Shown: positions 21,034-31,098 of the stretch, piece after piece | How positions within the stretch are numbered: the stretch's first letter is position 1 | How the letters are laid out: each line of letters opens with the position of its first letter | Assembly (NCBI GenBank): GCA_030180135.1 | Contig: CM058231.1 | Span: 34,537,034 to 34,601,033, forward strand | Origin: Orychophragmus violaceus | Lineage: Eukaryota; Streptophyta; Magnoliopsida; Brassicales; Brassicaceae | DNA length: 64,000 bases | Reading direction: 5' to 3' | Program-made: the position numbers and the translations under genes | The notes under the pieces: generated by a model | Told to the model about the DNA's origin: nothing | What the model saw: the letters and a program-made list of their open reading frames with translations, nothing else | Database searches by the model: none

Positions 21034-21996
21034 ACTAGGTGATCGACCCGCACGCATGTGCGGACATTATTCTGTTGTTAATGCATTTTGGTGTATTTTT
21101 CGATTGATGTCAAGATAAAACATGCAATAAGTTTTTTTCTATATCGTGATGGTGTAAGATTGAATTCATAGTTTCATATGCATATCCGAATTATTACGTT
21201 CGGATTGGATGCATAAAATAATAAGTATATACTCATACGAATTTTTTTTTAAGTGTTTAACTTAATTTAATTAGTAGAAACATTTGTAGTCGAATATCTG
21301 AAACTATTGAAATGGTAAATGAAGTGTGATTTTATAGAAAGAGAAACTTAGAATAAAATGATAATGTAGAGTCCTTAATTCTCTATCATTGAAAAGAAAC
21401 ACAACAATTATTTCAAGTAAATAACTAAATAGATGGTTAAGAATCGAACATAAATTAGGGAATTTCAATATTTTGTAAGGCAAAACATGCATCTCGGAAT
21501 GTGTCATAAACAACATTATTAATAGTCTTTAGATCCGAATAGCCACATAGTCCCCTTATTAGATCCAATAGACGACCTAAATAATATAATTCTCCAGCGT
21601 CTTCTGCAAATATTGGTAAAACACATGAACCCGATTTACCTTGTTTGCGGGGTTTCCATTGAAGGGTTTTTTATTCCGCACAAATTTAGTTGTTATTTGT
21701 GAATATAGCAGACGTCGTGATTGAAGATGAACTTGATTGCATTTCATCCAGGCACGAAATTTATCTTCTTTTTCTTGATATGCCAAACCGACATCTTCGT
21801 CGAAAACAATATGTGGAGAAGGAAGAATAATAGGTAAAATTTCCATACAATCAATAGAATGTAAGTAAAAAGCTGAAAATATAGATTGGTTAATGAAATT
21901 AGTATAACTTGTTAAACATAAATTAAAATGTATGGAATATAAAAAATAAAGATGCCAGAGATTTCTCAACGCTTTACCTATAGCTTCCATTAGCAA
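21034..21996 (-). mobile_element. Helitron 3' part with terminal hairpin
   Basis: On the minus strand a helicase remnant (21996-21470) is followed by a 3' end typical of Helitrons. It has the hairpin CCGCACATGCGTGCGG (21063-21048; 6-bp stem, 4-nt loop), then 13 nt ending in CTAGT at 21034, with T as next base. Helitrons end in CTRR/CTAGT after a short hairpin and insert between A and T. I cannot see a TC 5' end; the left and right limits of the body are therefore open, and the element may extend to about 22400. Confidence 0.7.
21470..21996 (-). pseudogene. Helitron helicase (Rep/Pif1-type) fragment
   Basis: The frame starting at 21996 contains DEDVGLAYQEKEDKFRAWMK and then YSQITTKFVRNKK. About 21670 the family pattern moves to another frame, WKPRKQGKS, then FAEDAGELYYLGRLLD, ending VVYDTFRDACFALQNI near 21470. 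These match the conserved stretch of plant Helitron helicases that precedes the Pif1 helicase motifs (form: ITTKFVWNKK, AGE.YYLR.LL, TFKEACFALG). At least one frameshift, with no Walker motifs left in the window, so it is a dead fragment. Confidence 0.65.
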
Positions 21997-22529
21997 CCCG
22001 AGATAATAATGATACTAATGAGAAGAAGATATCAAATATATAATACTATGATATTAGGGTTTCTTAGAGATAATATCTCTTGTTAGGATTTTGTTTACTA
22101 ATATCGGCCACATAAATTATACAAAAAATATTACAGTTTACAAATTAGAATATCATAGTTATTATAATATCTTCTATTTTAACAGCAAGAAAATCTCATT
22201 TGCTACCAGGATATAGTATAATTTGTTAATTTATTAATGTATTCGGTAAGTAGTTCCATATTTGAATTGTAAGAGATTTTCATATTTTGTTTAGTGAAAT
22301 ATTAAACAAAGATATTCTATAAAAATCGGTTTTATATTCTATAAACACACGAATTACATTTGGTATGGTAGTAGTTAAAATTTTAAGTAAAAATATAAAT
22401 ATTAACTTCTCATAAAGATTTGTACAAAAATATAGTACCAGTTCAACAAACAAACAAAACGAAGCACTAAACATAAGTTTTTGACCAAAAAAAAAAAAGA
22501 ATTAAAATATAGGAGCAATAGTGAGTTAG
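21997..22529. other. AT-rich flank, nothing recognised
   Basis: About 530 bp of AT-rich DNA between the Helitron remnant and the Athila-like element, ending with the left target-duplication copy GTTAG (22525-22529). A run of A (22488-22498) is present. No gene or repeat family recognised. Confidence 0.4.
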
Positions 22530-23736
22530 TGATAGGTTCTAAGTTTTACCATATTCTAAACTGCAAGTGAACAGCAATGTCAAAGTAGTATATAGGGTTA
22601 TCGAATCCACAGGGACACTAGGTCTCGATAGATCAGAACAGTAGAGACTAATACTAGAAATAAGCAGATGGTGAAGTAAATAAATTGCGAAGCAAGAAAG
22701 TAAACAGTAGCAAGTTGGTTGTGAAAGCAATAAACTAAAAGCGTCAAGCCTAGGGTATTCTCAGGAAATCAGACAAGCAGACAGTTCATTCAGCAAGGAT
22801 CTAATTAAGCACAGTTCTAGAACTCAAAACACAGATATATAATTAACCAAATTCTTTTGCGATAATTCTCTAAGTCTAAGTGCAGCAAACCAAACTTTCG
22901 TTTGCGAGAACTAACAGATTAAACTAGCATTAATCCCAAGTTTGATATGTTCACAATTATTCTAAACCAAACTTCCGTTTGCGCAAAGTTTAATTGCCCA
23001 ATTTAATTAGTTCAGATTCCTAAACCCCACTTCTGTGACGTATTTAGCAACCTAAGATCTAGATTCTAATTGATCAGGTTAGAACTAGCTTTAAGCACAA
23101 TTAAATTGAAGAACAGATATAGTTATGAATCCTTAACTGAATTTGAACAAGTCTAGCAAGTCATGAAATCCTATGTGAGAAACCCTAAACCTAACAAGGA
23201 ATCTACTCAGACATAGATAATGAAAACATGATCATATGATGAATAAATTGCATAAAAGAATAAGAGTAAAAGGGGTTCGAAATCTTCTCCAAATACAGAT
23301 GATGTAACAGGTTCAGATCAGCCCCAAAAGCTCTAAAAATCCTCTGCTCTTAATTATGAAAGCGTAATGTAAAGTGTATCTAATTAAAACACTAAAAACT
23401 CTATTATATAGGTCTAATCTCGGCCAGGGCTTCTTTGTAAATATCAGGAACTTCTGGATCAAAGTGCAATATCTTGATTCTTCTAAACCGCCGAGTTTTG
23501 GCCCATCTCGCTGGTGCATCGATCGATGTTAGACATGCAACGATCGACACCTTTCTCTGTTTCGGACAGTGAACTCTATCTCTCGGCCAAACACTCCAAA
23601 AATCTCCAAAAAGCTCCATTATCTCCAATTTAGCTCCAACCCTGATTATACCTGTAAAAGACTCTAAAAGAACACAAAAGACACTAAAAACACAACTATA
23701 TCATGGCATAAAACCGGTAAAAACCATGATATATCA
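22530..23736 (-). repeat. 3' LTR of element Y
   Basis: 1207 bp from TGATAGGTTC to GATATATCA; about 99% identical to the LTR at 31099-32306. Carries one CGATCG motif pair near 23514-23549. Confidence 0.92.
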
Positions 23737-25100
23737 ACTTCCCCACACTTAGCCTTTGCTTGCCCTCAAGAAAAACATAGAACTAAAACATGGTGAAGAG
23801 GTTTGAAAACTCTTCAGAAACTCATTTCATCCTAGAAGCTACAATACTCAGATTCCCCTTAGTAAACCACTGAAAGAATCAATCACAGGATATCAAGACC
23901 AACATGTACTTCCCCCACACTTAGCAACTGTCCTAGGTAAACTCCACAATCACATTCAAGCATTCAAATTCTCCCTACTGACTTCTGCAAGTATTTAAGT
24001 GCGGTCTCACCTAAGGAGTATCGATCAAAGGGCACATGGATTCTTACCTTATCAGCTCTAGACCACCATACTATCTTTATCTAGTCCCTTTCTTCTCTTT
24101 CCCTTCTTTAACAACTGATTTTTCCCCACTGGGTATCATTTTATTTTTTTTATCAGTGTTCTTCCCGTTATGGGGTGTACTTTGGACACATTCCATGGAT
24201 CACATGAGAGAAAATAGTGTTTGCTACCATTCCCATGACCAATTCGGAGTTACTAACTCATCCTCAGTTTATTATCTTTTTTTTTTTTTTTTACTTTATA
24301 GAAGGGGAGAAGGGAACTAAATAGGATAGGTTGACAGGCTGTGTCAGAACTAACAAGGGAATCCGACACAAAGTATACCAAGCCCTTAGGTGAGAAATCT
24401 AAGTCAGTATTAAATTGAAGTCAGTAAAAGGATCCTCTGATACCTGAAGCGATGTGGGTGTTCCCAGTAGGTTGATCTGTGATGGGGTTTTCTAATAGTC
24501 ATAGATAGATCCTGCAACTTCATCCCAATGGTTACTTAAGTTCCTGCAAGTCTTGTAAATCTTCTCAGAAAATCATAGTTTCTTACTTAAACAATTTTGA
24601 CTCAATAAAACAAAAAATTTTGAAAAACGGACTGACTCTTAAGAAAACAGAAAACAAAAGTCAGTAGCACCTCCCCCACACTTAAGACACACTGTCCCCA
24701 GTAGTGTCCAGCGAAGGATCGGTAAAAAGAAAGAAAAATTGTTAAAGTTCTGTTGAGTTCTGTCGGGTTTACCTCTGTCGCTCATGCATCGATCGTTGCA
24801 CTAAGTGCATCGACCGTTACTTGGCGATTTTCGTGTATGGTCGATCGTTGCTCAAGAGCGCAACGATCGCTGCAATGTGATTCCTTTCGTGTTGTGACGA
24901 TCGACACAGAAGTGAGTCGATCGTTGCACTGCGATTTTGTCCGAGACCTGCAAACATAAACTCACCAGAAACAAAAACAAACGTAAAATCCTAACAAAAA
25001 CACCAAAAATTAAGTAGAAAAACACCAGTACCTAATGGTGGGTTGCCTCCCACCCAGCGCTTGTTTAAGGTCAATAGCTTGACCGGACGGGTGGGAATTT
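23737..25100 (-). other. 3' non-coding region of element Y with polypurine tract and motif pairs
   Basis: Read on the minus strand it ends in the polypurine tract AAGTGTGGGGAAGT touching the LTR (23737-23750). Near-copies of this purine phrase recur inside at about 23908-23921 and 24668-24684. Three CGATCG motif pairs lie at about 24785-24822, 24838-24874 and 24895-24930, each followed by GCGA or GTGA. A run of T occupies 24276-24292. The inverted repeat GTGGGTTGCCTCCCAC sits at about 25041-25056. No open frame of note; no envelope-like gene. Confidence 0.65.
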
Positions 25101-28100
25101 TCAGGTGGAGGGAGAATAATCCAGGGGCAAAATCTGACCTCTGGGAATCTCGGCCTTAGCCCAATAGTGTTTTACTCTCTGCCCATTTACAGCAAACTCA
25201 TTACCTTCCTTGCCTATTAAAATGACAGCTCCATATGGACGCACTTCTTTGATCGTGTATGGTCCAGACCATCTTGATTTCAGCTTGCCTGGAAACAAAT
25301 GCAAGCGAGAATTGTATAACAGTACCTGGTCGTTAGGCTTAAACCGTCTGGAGACAATCTTTTTGTCATGATAAGCCTTAGTCCTTTCCTTGTACAACTT
25401 TGAGTTCTCATAGGCAAAATGTCTAATCTCATCCAACTCATTGAGCTGTATTAATCTCCTCTCTGCAGCTGGTTTGAGGTCAAAGTTCATCTGTTTTACA
25501 GCCCATGTTGCCTTGTGCTCAAGTTCTACTGGCAGATGACATGCTTTCCCATACAGCAAATGGAATGGAGTAGTCCCCAATGGTGTTTTAAACGCAGTCC
25601 TGTAGGCCCATAAAGCATCATCAAGCTTAGCTGCCCAATCTTTCCTTGTCTTCCCAACCGTCTTCTCCAAGATCTCCTTGATTTGTCTGTTAGAAACCTC
25701 TACCTGTCCACTAGTCTGTGGGTGATAAGGAGTAGCAACTCGGTGATGCACTCCATGCTTCTTCAGGAGCTTCTCAAAAACTTTATTAATAAAGTGAGAT
25801 CCTCCATCACTAATTACTATCCGAGGTACTCCAAATCTAGGGAATATGATGGATTTAAACAGCTTAATGACTACTGAAGAGTCATTGGTTGGACTAGCTA
25901 TTTCTTCTACCCACTTAGATACATAGTCCACAGCAACTAATATGAATTTATTCCCATAAGATGAGGGAAAGGGACCCATAAAGTCTATGCCCCAGCAATC
26001 AAAAACCTCAAACTCAAGAATGAAATTCTGAGGCATCTCATGCTTCCTGCTGATTTTCCCTCTCCTTTGGCAGACATCACAATGAGAAATAAAGGAGTGA
26101 GCATCAGCGAACATTGTAGGCCACCAGAAACCTGCTTGCAAAACCTTAGACACAGTTTTGAAAGTAGCAAAATGTCCTGCATAATCTGATCCGTGGCAGT
26201 GGAATATGATATCTGGAACCTCCGACTCAGCAACACATCTTCTATAAAGGCCATCCGAACAATGCTTATAGAGGTAAGGTTCATCCCAATAGTACCTCCT
26301 AAGTTCTCTGAAGAACCTCTTCTTTTCATATCCTTTCAGATTATCTGGTTCAGTCTCTGCAGCCAGATAATTGGCTATGTCTGCATACCATGGTCGATCA
26401 TTTGTTGCGACAGCATTAATCTCAAACTCATGCTTTCCAATCCGTATCGTAAAAGTTTCTGGGTCTGTATCCGCGCTGCAACGATCGTCACAGTCGGGTG
26501 TATCGATCGTCGCTGTCCCGATAGATGCATCGATCGACGCTGACGTCGCATCGATCGACGCAACGCGATTAATCCGACAGTTTTGCAGGTTTCTGTTCAA
26601 ATCTGTCTCACAGATTGTCCCAACCATATTGACGTTTTCTTCAGGAAAATAATCATTAATTGGCACGTCCTCCTCAACTAGCATCCTCGAAAGATGGTCA
26701 GCAACTCCATTCTCAACCCCTTTCTTATCTCTCACTTCAATATCAAATTCATGAAGCAACAGGATCCATCTCAACAGTCTTGGCTTAGCATCCTTCTTCT
26801 GCATCAGATACTTCAGGGCTGAATGATCAGTGTGTACAATCACCTTGGAGCCAACAAGATAAGAGCAAAATTTCTCAAATGCAAAGACAACTGCCAGCAA
26901 CTCCTTCTCCGTAGTGGCATAGTTTCTTTGTGCATCATCCAGTGTCCTACTGGCATAATAGATAGCATGAAGCTTTCTATCTTTCTTTTGTCCAACAACA
27001 GCTCCTACAGCATAATCACTTGCATCACACATTACTTCGAAAGGCAAATCCCAATCCGGTGGCTGAACTATGGGAGCACTCACTAATGCCTGCTTGATTT
27101 GTTCAAATACAGTTTGACAATCTGCATTGAACTCAAATTTGGTGTCTTTACACAGCAAAGCAGTTAGTGGCCTAGCAATCCTACTAAAATCCTTGATGAA
27201 CCGTCTATAGAAGCCAGCATGTCCAAGAAAGCTTCTAATAGACTTAACAGAATAAGGTGCCTGCAGGTTGGTCATCACCTCGATCTTGGCACGGTCCACC
27301 TCTATTCCTGCTTCTGACACTTTATGTCCAAGTACAATGCCATCTCTGACCATGAAATGACACTTCTCCCAGTTAAGAACTAAGTGCTTCTCTTCGCATC
27401 TTGTCAGAACCTTGCACAAATTGTCTAAGCACTCATTATAGGATGATCCATATACTGAGAAATCATCCATGAATACTTCCATAAAATCCTCAATCATGTC
27501 TGTGAATATGGACATCATGCATCTCTGGAAAGTGGCTGGTGCGTTGCAGAGTCCAAAAGGCATCCTACGGTAGGCGAATGTCCCATATGGACAAGTGAAA
27601 GTGGTCTTTCCCTGATCCTCTGGATGGATGGGAATCTGAAAGAACCCTGAGTAGCCATCTAAGAAGCAGTAGTAAGGATGATTTGCTAACCTTTCGAGCA
27701 TCTGATCAATAAAAGGCAAAGGAAAATGATCTTTCCTGGTAGCAGCATTAAGCTTCCTGTAATCTATGCACATCCTGTGTCCTGTCACAGTCCTAGTAGG
27801 TATCAGCTCGTTCTTCTCATTCTTCACAACTGTAACACCGCCCTTCTTTGGCACTACATGGACTGGACTCACCCAATCACTGTCAGAGATAGGATATATA
27901 ATTCCAGCGTCAAGGAGTTTCATAATCTCCTTTTTGACTACTTCCTGCAGATTAGGATTAAGTCTCCTCTGATGTTCGATTGATGTCTTGGACTCATCCT
28001 CAAGATGTATCCGGTGCACGCACAGCTCCGGTGAGATACCTGAAATATCATTAAGGGAATAGCTAAGAGCTTTGGGATGCTTGCGCAGCTTGCTTAGCAG

Positions 28101-28376
28101 TAAGGTGAGCTCTGCGTTGTTCAGGCTAGCATTAACAATCACTGGGTATGTTGAATTAGGTCCAAGAAAGGCGTACCTTAGCCCGGATGGAAGTTGTTTC
28201 AGATCTATTTTCGGAGCCTTTTCTTCTGCCCAGTCTCTGCCGTCTTGCAACGATCGTTGCATAGATGGTGTTGATCGTTGCAGTCCCGCGTCAGACACTT
28301 CTACCTGCATTGCAACCTCGACAGAATCCATCAATCTTGTATAGCACATCGCAGGCTCGTCCTGTAGGTATTCCAA
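25101..28376 (-). CDS. gypsy pol: reverse transcriptase, RNase H, integrase
   Basis: 1091 open codons. The N-terminal linker is followed by reverse transcriptase: CIDYRKLNAATRKDHFPLPF, then FLDGYSGF and catalytic FMDDFSVY. RNase H has CDASDYAVGAV and HTDHSALKYL. A linker rich in SID repeats follows, then an HHCC integrase N-domain (HCHGSDYAGH ... CDVCQRRG), a DDE core (GIDFMGPFPSS; VISDGGSHF; Glu in SGQVEVSNRQ) and an SH3-like C-domain (WSGPYTIKEV). All catalytic residues I can identify are present. The linker between RNase H and integrase encodes three or four CGATCG motifs without breaking the frame. The first codon shown is a TTG at 28376, so this is a domain boundary, not a true start: upstream the protease is in another frame. 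Confidence 0.88.
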   Translation of the reverse strand: MEYLQDEPAMCYTRLMDSVEVAMQVEVSDAGLQRSTPSMQRSLQDGRDWAEEKAPKIDLKQLPSGLRYAFLGPNSTYPVIVNASLNNAELTLLLSKLRKHPKALSYSLNDISGISPELCVHRIHLEDESKTSIEHQRRLNPNLQEVVKKEIMKLLDAGIIYPISDSDWVSPVHVVPKKGGVTVVKNEKNELIPTRTVTGHRMCIDYRKLNAATRKDHFPLPFIDQMLERLANHPYYCFLDGYSGFFQIPIHPEDQGKTTFTCPYGTFAYRRMPFGLCNAPATFQRCMMSIFTDMIEDFMEVFMDDFSVYGSSYNECLDNLCKVLTRCEEKHLVLNWEKCHFMVRDGIVLGHKVSEAGIEVDRAKIEVMTNLQAPYSVKSIRSFLGHAGFYRRFIKDFSRIARPLTALLCKDTKFEFNADCQTVFEQIKQALVSAPIVQPPDWDLPFEVMCDASDYAVGAVVGQKKDRKLHAIYYASRTLDDAQRNYATTEKELLAVVFAFEKFCSYLVGSKVIVHTDHSALKYLMQKKDAKPRLLRWILLLHEFDIEVRDKKGVENGVADHLSRMLVEEDVPINDYFPEENVNMVGTICETDLNRNLQNCRINRVASIDATSASIDASIGTATIDTPDCDDRCSADTDPETFTIRIGKHEFEINAVATNDRPWYADIANYLAAETEPDNLKGYEKKRFFRELRRYYWDEPYLYKHCSDGLYRRCVAESEVPDIIFHCHGSDYAGHFATFKTVSKVLQAGFWWPTMFADAHSFISHCDVCQRRGKISRKHEMPQNFILEFEVFDCWGIDFMGPFPSSYGNKFILVAVDYVSKWVEEIASPTNDSSVVIKLFKSIIFPRFGVPRIVISDGGSHFINKVFEKLLKKHGVHHRVATPYHPQTSGQVEVSNRQIKEILEKTVGKTRKDWAAKLDDALWAYRTAFKTPLGTTPFHLLYGKACHLPVELEHKATWAVKQMNFDLKPAAERRLIQLNELDEIRHFAYENSKLYKERTKAYHDKKIVSRRFKPNDQVLLYNSRLHLFPGKLKSRWSGPYTIKEVRPYGAVILIGKEGNEFAVNGQRVKHYWAKAEIPRGQILPLDYSPST

Positions 28377-28405
28377 CTACAAAATAGAGCTCAGTAAAGC
28401 CCTTT

Positions 28406-29436
28406 CTAGTGGAAGTACTCTGCAGCCAAATCACCCAATGTGTCCACATAGAAGGTTTGCCCGTCGATGGTTGGTCTCTTTACCAGTTTGTTCATATCAA
28501 AACTCATCTTCAGATCTCCCACATTTAGAACTATTTTGCCTCCCTGACAGTCAATCATCGCACCAGCTGTTGCTAAGAAAGATCTGCCTAGAATCAATGG
28601 GTCTTTTGGCTCCTGTCCATATTGTAGAACCACAAAATCAGTTGGGATCACACACTTGCTCCCTCGGGAATCCTGACTGATCTGTCTGCCAAAACCAGTG
28701 ATATCCTAGTTGGTATAAAATCTGTCATCCCTAGTCTTTTAGCAACTGAAAGGGGCATCAGATTTACATTGGAGCCAAGGTCACATAGGGACCTTTCGAA
28801 CCTCTCCTTGTAGATAGCACAATCTAATACGAAGCTGCCTGGATCTTTTAATTTCTCTGGAATTCTGCCTTGAACCACTGCACTACATACTTCATTGAGC
28901 ATCATTATACTTTCTTCATCAGACCATTTTCCAGAAATTGCATCCTTAAGGCATCTTTTCATCATGGGGGAAGTTTCAATGGAATCCAACAAAGGTACTT
29001 CAACCTTTACCTTTTTTATGAACTCCTTCCATTTTGCATACTGCCTATCATTCTTAGCTTTTCTGGGGTTCTTGGGATAAGGTATCTTAGGCTTGTATAC
29101 CCTTTCAGCCGACTGTTTTGGGTTTTCAGCACTCGAACTTTCTGCAGTCACCTTGTGTCGATCGTTGCTCTTATCGCATCGATCGATGCTAGGCGACTTT
29201 GTTACGACCTCCGGTTCCTTGATTTCGCTTGGCAACGATCGTTGCTTAGATGCATCGATCGACTCGCGGCGAATATCGCGTATCTCATCTTCCAACTCTT
29301 CAATTTCCACGAGTTCCTCAACGCTTAACTGCTTTTTCTGGTCAGATGACAGCTCCTTACTACTTCTCAATGTCACGGCATTGCATTGGTACTTAGGATT
29401 GGCATCAGTCCTTCCCGGGAGATATCCCTCTTCCCT
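28406..29436 (-). pseudogene. gypsy protease region of element Y, frameshifted
   Basis: The upstream frame (29436-28648) carries a retropepsin-like segment with CDLGSNVNLMPLS and RSVRIPEG. The downstream part continues in another frame from 28651 (IPTDFVVLQYGQEPKDPLILGRSFLATAG). In related elements a dozen or so residues normally join these two parts; here they are missing and the frame slips, so a small deletion is likely. In Athila-type proteases the active site is often D-L/S-G, consistent with CDLG here. A pair of CGATCG motifs encodes the SIDASKQRS and SIDRCDKSNDRH segments near 29150-29270. Confidence 0.7.
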
Positions 29437-30855
29437 TTAAGCATGTCTAGCAGTTCTTGCAACCTTAGCATCAAGCTCTTTCATGTGTGTGTTCAAACAC
29501 TCAAACTTCCCATTCAGCTCCCTGTAGATTGTATCCATCTTCGCGTCAGCATCTGCTGCGTACTTAGTCTGACTCTCCATTAGCTGTCTTAGCATCATCT
29601 CTACTTTACTCTCAGACTCATTGGCTTTCTTAAAACCACCTTGCTGAACTCCATTGGAGAATCTGTTTCCCTGTTGATTTCTAAATCCCCTACCTTGGAA
29701 ACCAGAACCTCCCATGTAATTCACCTCTTTTTCCTGAGTGTCCTCCTCAGTCTGAATTACCTCTACATCTTGGGTAGAGTGGACAGCTTTCTTACTTGTT
29801 AGGAGATTGTATACTGTGTCTAACCTAGATCTAATCTCAGTCATGTTAGAATCCTCTATACCTCCACCGGATTTCTTCCTCTTTTCATCTATAGTCTTGC
29901 AACTGTAGCTGCTAATCAGGTTACCAATCAACTGCTTAGCTTGTGTAGGAGTCCTGGTGTTGAAATTAGCATTACTGGAATTATCCAGCGCAGTCTGATA
30001 AGGAAGATATATGCCTCTGAAGAAGATACCAATCAGATGTACTTCTGTGAATCCATGGTGTGGACAGTCACGCTGATACTGCTTAAATCTCATCCAGGCA
30101 GTCTTCAAGGGCTCCACAGCTCCTTGGGAAAAAGTGAGTATGTCCTGTCTGGACTAATCTGAGCGCGCATCATCATAAAAGTGACGCAGGAACTCACTCT
30201 TTAAGGCTGCCCAAGTAGTATACTGACCAGGTGCCAGTTGTCTCAGCCATGCACTAGCGTCTCCAGCAAGACTGTGCGGAAATAGCTTAAGGAACAGATA
30301 GTCCGGGCATACTCCTTCATACTTCATGCCAGTGACTATGTCTTCAAACTTGTCAATGTGATCCATAGGCTGCTCTGCTTGAAGACCATGAAAGGCAATC
30401 TGCCTCATCAGCTGGTAGTAGATGGTCTTGACCTCAAAATCATTCCTCTCAAATGCAGGAAGCACTAGAGCTGCTCGGTTTGCATGAAACTCATCAGGTC
30501 TGTTGTAGTCAGCTAGTGTCCTCTCATGAACCACCATCTCTCTACCTTGAGCCCGTTCCTGACCCTGGTTTTGGTTCTGCTCCTGTCGATGTTGCTCAGG
30601 AGGGTCAGGGATCACTCGTCCATCAGCATCAATCCTCTGCCCAGCAGCATTGTAAGGATTGTTTTCCGGATCCCTTAAGACACTTTCAGCATCTCGTATC
30701 AAGATCAGACGTTCTCGTACCATTCTCTCTCTCTTTTCTCTTATGATAGTCCTTTCTAGACGTCCAAGTTCCTCTAGTCCGAGATTAACTAAGCTCGAGT
30801 TCGGATTACTTCGAGTTTTCTGCGTTGGCATAAACTGTCTGTAATCGTCCAGCAA
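29437..30855 (-). pseudogene. gypsy gag of element Y, two in-frame stops
   Basis: The capsid domain (retrotransposon gag type) is readable: LPAFERNDFEVKTIYYQLM, then DKFEDIVTGMKYEGV, LFPHSLAGDASAWLRQL and LKSEFLRHFYDDARS. A TAG at 30154-30156 interrupts it in frame; the same frame then resumes as SRQDILTFSQGAVEPLKTAW. It runs through a coiled-coil-like tail (DTIYRELNGKFECLNTHMKE) to a TAA at 29437, beyond which the same frame again continues into protease. I see no CCHC zinc knuckle between capsid and tail, where relatives have one. Both stops could come from single C-to-T changes. Confidence 0.8.
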
Positions 30856-31074
30856 CGATCGATGCTATTAGTGCAACGATCGATTCAATCTCAGAATCGC
30901 CTAGTGACGATCGACGCAAGGGATGCAACGATCGACGCAAGGCGAAAGTCGTACCTGCGACAGAAAGAAACAGAGAAAAAGTTAGCAAAATATAAAAACA
31001 AAACGAAAAGCAAAAACAAAAAGAAAATTTTCTAGTAAAAACCCTAAGTTCGGTCCTATCGAAGACTCTAAGAG
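30856..31074 (-). other. leader of element Y
   Basis: Short untranslated leader between primer site and gag. It contains two CGATCG motif pairs (about 30850-30886 and 30904-30942) and A-rich sequence. Confidence 0.6.
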
Positions 31075-31092
31075 TCCCCGGCAACGGCGCCA
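31075..31092 (-). other. primer binding site of element Y, tRNA-Asp type
   Basis: Minus strand TGGCGCCGTTGCCGGGGA, 6 bp inside the 5' LTR, identical to that of element X and complementary to the 3' end of plant tRNA-Asp. Confidence 0.9.
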
Positions 31093-31098
31093 AAAACT

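Noticed and set aside
23737..25100. Envelope-like gene after pol of element Y, as in classical Athila
   Set aside because: The longest frames here are short, with no signal peptide or transmembrane pattern consistent with an envelope, and the region is full of motif pairs and T runs.
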